A stretch of DNA of 12,147 nt from Hydnum rufescens UP504. Its lineage: Eukaryota > Basidiomycota > Agaricomycetes > Cantharellales > Hydnaceae. The DNA lies in the NCBI GenBank assembly GCA_014904985.1, contig MU129115.1:91132-103278 (forward strand). Direction: 5' to 3'. How positions within the stretch are numbered: the stretch's first letter is position 1; each line of letters opens with the position of its first letter. Below, piece by piece: positions 7,606 to 12,147 of this stretch. Position numbers and translations under genes: made by a program. A model generated the notes under the pieces. That model did not search any database. It worked only from the letters and a program-made list of their open reading frames with translations, and was not told where the DNA came from.

Positions 7606-8583
7606 TTTGGCAACCATATATGGAAGTGATGATGTAGCTCCTACTCAAATTCCAAGTTGCTCCTTGAAATACTACTGACCCCTTAGGTCCCTTTTGGCAT
7701 AGTGAAAGCCAACCTAAGAGGTCCAAATCTTGATGTCCAGATTTTTAGTTTGGACACACAAGTGTCCCAGAGTCACAAATAGACACTACTGCATGAATAA
7801 GCTTATGGTTGTCTAAGGTACAGCCCACAAGTGGAGGTAAGGCAAGGGAGTGGGAGCACAGAGATTGTGGCTGTGTTGTATCATTTGTGCAAATGGCTAT
7901 GAGGGTCTGGGACAGACTGAGCTTTGTTAAAGGACATGAGGTACAAGTAAAAAGCTTCTTTACCAAAAGTGGCAACTGCCACTAGCTAATAGCAAAATGG
8001 GCACACTAACTACTATGACTAATAGGAGCTGACTAATGAATGCAGCTATAATATACTTCATTTCAACCACAAGAATAAAACATGGGACTCCCAAATGAAA
8101 CCCCATTGACCCAGGGTAGCATAAGTATAATATAGTGATAATAAATGAATCATTACAAATGCAACATATTATCCCCAATAAGCCCATATCGCCCACTGCA
8201 AGTCTGAAATTCTCTCAGTCTGAGTCCCAGTTTCAGCCAATTTTTGGCCATTTCAGCCAATTCTGGGCCAGGAGGTGAAAACCATGAAAGACCAAATTCA
8301 GCTGAAATAGTAATGGGACCTACTTAGGTACCATTATCTGCCCCCGAAGTGGTACCTCACTGGGTAGGCTTAGATGACTGACCAAGGTGCAGTGGGTGCT
8401 GTCGATTACAGCTTTCAAAACAAGCAGGGTCCCTGTGTTAGCATTCTGGCAAGTTCTCTCTTTTTTTCCTCCCTATGGGGCTTTGGACAGCACTTAGACC
8501 TGCAGTTTAGAAATATTTTGAGGGCCAAGGTATCAGACTCAAATTCCCAACCATTATCTGTGCAAAATTGCAGGCCCAAAATC
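7606..8583. other. Unassigned spacer between AGGTTCAGG block and FAS2 fragments
   Basis: I recognise no gene here. The longest frames are under 80 codons (for example 7960-8196 minus, which is hydrophobic towards its C-terminus) apart from the extension of a frame from 8374 into the FAS2 homology. Two copies of TTTCAGCCAATT lie near 8231 and 8252, and AGGTACCA/TGGTACCT (8326-8333, 8350-8357) form a small inverted pair. Confidence 0.5.
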
Positions 8584-9275
8584 AAATCACTTGCAGACCT
8601 TGCTCACCTACAAGGCCTCTTTGATCTGGATAAAGTCCTTGTCATCACTGTATTTGCTGAAGTCAGACCTGGGGTAGTTCTCACACACACTGGGAGATGG
8701 AGGCTCACAGCAAGTTTACTATTGAAGGTTGCACTGAAATGGCTTGGATCATCGGTTATATCAAGCACTTTGACAGGAAATTCAAGAATGGTAATCCCCA
8801 CATTGGCTGGGATGATGCAAAGAGCAGTGAACCTGTGGACAATAAAGATGTTAAGCCAATATATGAGAGAGAAATTCTCACCCACTCTGGCATCCAACTA
8901 ATTGGTCAGTGATATTTGTAATCAGGATGACTAGATGGCTGACTTTGCATCTACAGAGCCAGAACTCTTCAAGGGGTATGACCCCAAGAAGTAGGGCTTC
9001 AATCAGGAAGTCAAGTTGACACACAATATTGAAGCTATGGAGGTATCCAAGGAAGAAGCCCAGAAATTCAAGCTCCAGCATGGTGAGAACTGCAATGCTT
9101 GGGCTCAGGCCTCTGGCAAATGGTGTGTTTGGTTTAAGAAGGGTGCTCAAATTCTTGTTCCAAAGACTGTTTCACTCAACAGACTCATTTCCAAACAGTT
9201 ACCTACTGGCTGGGATGCTGGCCATTATGGTATTCCCCCTGAAATTGTTTCCCAAATGAACCATACTGCTCTATG
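8584..9275 (+). pseudogene. FAS2: FAS2 fragment 1: ketoreductase-ketosynthase linker and start of ketosynthase, broken
   Basis: About 210 codons match fungal fatty acid synthase subunit alpha, the cytosolic type I enzyme that elongates acyl chains. Visible family blocks in order are KSLADLAHLQGL-DLDKV (8584 on), WGSSHTHWEMEAHSKFTIEG (8670 on; the family has WGSSRTRWEMEA), EPELFKGYDPKK (8957 on), VSKEEAQKFKLQHGE, VPKTVS-NR, LPTGWDAGHYGIPPEIVSQ, and finally HTAL at 9262-9273. Lesions are a one-base deletion at about 8669 (CCTTGG reduced to CCTGG, shifting the frame) and a TAG stop at 8992-8994. Fas2 is normally close to 1,900 residues with the order MPT half, acyl carrier, structural domain, ketoreductase, ketosynthase, phosphopantetheinyl transferase; this piece stops well before the ketosynthase catalytic cysteine. 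Homology breaks off abruptly at about 9275. Family assignment is firm from the motifs; function is lost. Confidence 0.9.
8905..8956 (+). other. Retained spliceosomal intron in the FAS2 fragment
   Basis: Coding homology runs ...LI, then 52 bp full of stops, then EPELF. Removing 8905-8956 (GTCAGT ... CTGAC at 8939-8943 ... CTACAG) joins ATT-G to AG-CCA and restores the family sequence LIEPELF in frame (phase 1). Size, branch site and AG are typical of fungal introns. Its presence shows that this fragment came from genomic DNA and not from reverse-transcribed mRNA. Confidence 0.85.
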
Positions 9276-9356
9276 TTCTCAATGGAATTGCTATGTCTGG
9301 TGGGACCTTCAAGGACAAGAATGTGCTGCCAACTGGAGTTGTCAAGGCTCAATCAG
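9273..9356 (+). pseudogene. FAS2: FAS2 fragment 2: start of the ketoreductase domain
   Basis: Read from 9278, the translation gives LNGIAMSGGTFKDKN then VLPTGVVKAQS. This corresponds to the family block around I-ATSG-TFKDKNALLTGVGKGSIG at the entrance to the ketoreductase Rossmann fold, with GVGKGSIG corrupted (a missing G near 9346). In the intact gene this block lies upstream of fragment 1, yet here it follows it directly on the same strand. It covers only about 25 codons, so the assignment rests on one strong motif. Confidence 0.75.
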
Positions 9357-9660
9357 TATGATGCCTACATCAATGGGATGCAACCCATCTTCAAGCTTCT
9401 TAAGGTCTGCCATTTCCATTTGTCTTGGAACTGGTATGACATTTTCAACTGGCACATTTCTAGTTTTGATTGTGAGATCACTGCCTGATGCATTTCCATT
9501 ACCAATCAACCCAGTGAATCACTCTTTGAATACATGCAATACTATGTTAATTGTTGTGATCCTTATCACAGAGACATTGTACCAGCAACTTATTAATAAC
9601 TGCCAGGAAGCTCTCAGATGTCTTCCATTGTACAAAGACATGAAAGTTAGCTTAGGGCCT
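9357..9660 (+). pseudogene. FAS2: FAS2 fragment 3: region upstream of the ketoreductase, broken
   Basis: Translation gives YDAYINGMQPIFKLLK, then SWNW joined directly to YDIF (family: SWNW, about nine residues, YYDIIFGRL), CEITA, a TGA stop at 9486-9488 in place of the R of TARCI, LFEYMQYYVN-CDP, then after a frame change ETLYQQLINNCQEAL and PLYKDM. These match, in order, the family blocks before the ketoreductase (VDREITARCI, LLEYMQYY-N, GETY...QQLIDNCREV, PPLYKDV). Small deletions remove several residues after SWNW and after GETY. In the native protein this segment precedes fragment 2, which precedes fragment 1, so the three pieces are in reverse block order. Homology fades after about 9650. 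Confidence 0.82.
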
Positions 9661-9747
9661 TATATCCTGAACTAGAATTTTGAGTGCATGAGATACTGTA
9701 AGATAAGAAGCCAATATGCACAGAGGAGATCCCACCTACTACTTGAA

Positions 9748-9906
9748 GTTCAGGTTTAAACTGGGTTCCAGACCAGTTTCTTGATTATGGAAGGGGGCAA
9801 AACCAAAACCTGACTGTGGGGAAACTGCACAAACCTGACCCTAATGGAACCAAACCTGGGTCAGGTTTAGGTTTAAACCCAGGTTCCATCAGTTTAAACC
9901 TGAACC
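9748..9906. repeat. Second AGGTTCAGG-type block downstream of the FAS2 fragments
   Basis: TTCAGGTTTAAACTGGGTTCC, CAAAACCTGACTG, CAAACCTGACCC, GGGTCAGGTTTAGGTTTAAAC and GTTTAAACCTGAAC mix the same words as the block at 7311-7605 in both orientations. It may be the other edge of a mobile unit that contains the FAS2 fragments, but I cannot align the two blocks as clean terminal repeats. Confidence 0.65.
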
Positions 9907-10430
9907 ATGGAATCCATAGGTACCCCCTGTCCAGTTCACTGCCTTAAACTGGATGGATTGGGATGATTTTTTGGCACATCATTAGTACACTATATCTTCA
10001 TGCTCCATGTAAAATTTCAAGTCCCCAGCTATTCTATGGGAGGGAAAAATCAGTTTTCAATATCCAAACTTGTCTGCCTTATATCTCAATAAATACTGCA
10101 TAGATTTGGCCAAAATTTTAATATGGTCTGTTCCCAGGTAGTCTCTAATCATGTGCCCAATTTTCAGACTGATCTGCTCAGCACTTAGATTCAGGCAACT
10201 TCCAGTGGTTCTGGAACTGTTCTTCCTGCTCTCATTGTTTCAGGAATTAACCATTGGCCCTGGGCTGGTTTTTCACCTCATCAGGTCCCTAGGGGTCCAT
10301 CCATTCATCCCAGGCACCTCCCCCTGGTCCTGGGCCCCCATTGGGCTGGATGCCTAGATATTGTTTGGATGTACTTCATCTAATTTCCACATTTAGGCAT
10401 TTTTTTAAGACAGGAAACATGTATTATGTA
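9907..10430. other. Unassigned stretch, no recognised gene
   Basis: AT-rich then C-rich sequence without a family match. The 68-codon frame at 10151-10357 has no domain, splice signal or homologue that I know, and the composition resembles decayed mobile DNA. Confidence 0.5.
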
Positions 10431-10451
10431 ACTAAATACCATTTAGTTATA
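10429..10451. repeat. Small hairpin TAACTAAAT / ATTTAGTTA
   Basis: TAACTAAAT is followed three bases later by its complement ATTTAGTTA, and then an AT-rich ATATAATATTAGG stretch. It sits at the left edge of the TAGACAC-rich region and could be an element end, though no partner end is seen. Confidence 0.5.
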
Positions 10452-10487
10452 TAATATTAGGACTAAACTCAGACTCAAGTTACCTGC

Positions 10488-10684
10488 CTAGACATGCCCA
10501 GACACAACTAGACACCATGAGACACCTCCTGGTCATGGTCAACCTGTTTTAATTTATCCACTAGTAGACACCCTGCATACTAGCCCCCATGGACACACCA
10601 TGAGACACTAATCAACACACTCTAATGAGATATAGCAAGCTCTAGACATGACTAGACACAGCTGATTTAGGCATGCCTAAATCA
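10488..10684. repeat. TAGACAC/TAGACATG-rich stretch ending in a 22-bp palindrome
   Basis: CTAGACATG, CTAGACAC and CATGAGACAC recur irregularly from 10489 to 10660, a pattern like the subterminal repeats of DNA transposons. At 10663-10684 a perfect palindrome (TGATTTAGGCA / TGCCTAAATCA) closes the stretch, extendable with one mismatch to CAG...CTG. Confidence 0.6.
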
Positions 10685-10706
10685 CCTGTCTAAATCAACT
10701 GCAGGG

Positions 10707-12138
10707 TGTAATATAGGGCCATGCTACATAGAATATATACAAGTCCTGTCCCCTCTAGTACCTTATGTAATAGCATGGCCACAAGGATTCTAAGTCCCAG
10801 TCATGCCGGAATCAAATTACTCTTTTGCCCAGACCCCATAGCTCATCCACGAACCACAAAATCAATGTAGCCACACTGCAACTATGCAACCAAGTCACAT
10901 AATGAATCAACCACACCAAGACCTGCAATCTGTAACCATAGAGCATGGGGCAGAGACAGATAAGGGGAGTCATGTACAAGCACAACTCAGTTAAGTAAGT
11001 ACATTCTTCTGGTGTACCTGCTAACTACTCTTTCCCCCCCATAGATAGTAGCTGAGCCCTTTGGCCAGCTACTACCATCTTCCCTTACTCATTCCCCCTC
11101 TCCTCTTGCTTCTCCCCTGTCTGAAGCAAAGCCAGTGCTTAGAGCAGTTGGATTACTTCCTCTTTCTGTTCACAGGTCCCTCAAATCTGCCTCATCTAAC
11201 AATGACAAATACTGTAGTCCCTTGAAGTCAAGGACCATTATTACATTGGTTCCCTCTAGCTGACAAGGCAGCCGAACCGACCAACCCCCTGCCATCACCA
11301 GACTCCCTGTCCTGCTCGCTCCAATCCACCCCATGAAATATGAGTAAACAAGGTTGACCTTTGAAACCCAATGCTAATGATGCAATCCTGCATCATGTCC
11401 CATTGTCTCAACATGACAACATTCTGTATCACCCTGCAATGCATGAATGCATCACCATTCCCCCTCATCTCTGTTCTCTAGAATGCTATCTTGAAATCAC
11501 ATGTAGATTAGACAAGCCGGTAGGCAACTATATGGACCCTTTCTCTGTGGCCCCCATCACCATGTACTAATTCTTGACAGTATGGACAAAATTCACTCCA
11601 GCACAGTACCACAATGCCCTCAGAGTGCAGCCCCTCCCCCACATAAACACAGATCCCCATGGCTTGGGGCTATTCCTCCCCCCAGATGAACACCAGGAGC
11701 CCAGCAGAGATGCGAATTGGGACTTCTCACGAAGTCCAAGGCAGGCACAGGCTCAATAATAGATTGCCTGCCTGGCCTGCCCAGTCATCCAGGCAGGGCT
11801 TGCGAGGAAGTTCATCCATGCTCTGAGCTTCATCTATTGATTTGGAAGTGTTGCCAGCCATTTGGCAAGACATCCCTCTAGAGGATCAATGACCCCAAGT
11901 GTCAGGATCAAATTGACATTTGCTCCGCCTAAGGACTTTACCCGTCAGAGTATCATTCTTCATCAACTCTATCATATGGCGCCTACTTCCTCAAATGCTC
12001 TTGTCTCCTCTCTCCCTCCATTCACTACAGGGGTTATTGTCATCCTTGCATTATTGGCATTTTGCTTATTATTATTGCCCTCATTCTATCAGGCCTTGGC
12101 CAGCGGGCTATGGGCTGGGTAGTCAACCAGTGGCAGCA
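10707..12138 (+). mobile_element. Possible 5' LTR of a retrotransposon that continues past the window
   Basis: The window ends GCAGCA-T-TGGCGCCC. A terminal CA followed at once by TGGCGCCC is how many LTR retrotransposons pass from LTR into the tRNA primer binding site (which starts TGG because tRNAs end CCA). A pyrimidine-rich stretch at 12001-12028 could lie near a transcription start. The left boundary is a guess at TGTAATATAGGG (10707), which gives TG...CA ends and 1432 bp. A 10-bp inverted repeat, GGCCATGCTA (10717-10726) and TAGCATGGCC (10771-10780), lies just inside. Without the 3' LTR, coding region or target duplication, the call is tentative. Short frames inside (11361-11570, 11574-11759, 11862-12122) match nothing. 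Confidence 0.35.
10995..11044 (+). other. Intron-like segment (GTAAGT...GCTAAC...TAG)
   Basis: GTAAGT at 10995, TGCTAACTAC with branch-like CTAAC at 11021-11025, a C/T run and CATAG ending at 11044 make a textbook 50-bp fungal intron. The flanking frames contain stops on both sides and no protein homology, so it may belong to a non-coding transcript or the leader of the putative retrotransposon, or be chance. Confidence 0.4.
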
Positions 12139-12147
12139 TTGGCGCCC
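12139..12147 (+). other. Putative primer binding site, truncated by the window end
   Basis: TTGGCGCCC follows the CA at 12137-12138. Only the eight bases TGGCGCCC of a primer site are visible; they would pair with a tRNA 3' end reading GGGCGCCA. The rest lies outside the window. Confidence 0.4.

Noticed and set aside
7960..8196. Minus-strand 78-codon hydrophobic frame
   Set aside because: Short, without homologue or splice context, in decayed repeat DNA; chance is the simpler explanation.
10663..10691. Helitron 3' end (hairpin followed closely by CTAA)
   Set aside because: The hairpin is AT-rich in part, the base after CTAA is A and not the usual T, and no 5' TC end or Rep/helicase gene is visible.
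11862..12122. 86-codon frame with a hydrophobic, membrane-like C-terminal half
   Set aside because: No family match; the hydrophobic stretch is encoded by a T-rich region just upstream of a likely LTR end.

Overview
The window looks like repeat-dense accessory DNA from a filamentous fungus, probably an Agaricomycete basidiomycete. The only recognisable protein homology is to the alpha subunit of fungal type I fatty acid synthase (Fas2). It is carried by broken fragments, one of which keeps a spliceosomal intron of fungal size (52 bp, GT...CTGAC...AG). I find no intact, credible protein-coding gene. The open frames present are short, lie in repeats or palindromes, or cross the broken FAS2 pieces. 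The clade call rests on the feel of the FAS2 residues and is not certain.

Region 1 (about 10-6048) is one very large foldback (palindromic) element. The left arm (10-1931) is continuous. The right arm (1937-6048) is the same sequence inverted, split by two insertions. Insertion A (2493-3119, 627 bp) has 7-bp terminal inverted repeats and a 3-bp AGT target duplication. Insertion B (3465-5022, 1558 bp) is flanked by a CCAG duplication and holds a cluster of TGA(C/G)TCA sites and three 160-bp tandem repeats. Arm-to-arm identity falls outward: no differences seen in the inner 556 bp, about 98% next, about 96-97% further out, and about 90% at the ends (all estimated by eye). The spacer at the centre is only about 5 nt.

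Region 2 (6048-7300) is tandem-repeat DNA: a 16-bp array abutting the foldback end, a 21-bp minisatellite open on both strands, a 14-bp inverted repeat, and three 176-bp repeats.

Region 3 (7300-9920) has two blocks of AGGTTCAGGTT-like sequence, running in both orientations. They bracket about 2 kb that contains the FAS2 fragments. The fragments all lie on the + strand, but in the reverse of their order in the native gene: the linker to the ketoacyl synthase first, then the start of the ketoreductase, then the region upstream of the ketoreductase.

Region 4 (9920-12147) has no recognised gene. It holds a TAGACAC-rich stretch with a 22-bp palindrome and an intron-like segment. At the very end, a CA dinucleotide is followed by TTGGCGCCC, which looks like the 3' edge of a 5' LTR and the start of a primer binding site. 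A retrotransposon may therefore continue beyond the window.

Nothing here forms a working pathway. The region is best read as a graveyard of nested mobile elements with a rearranged host-gene fragment.
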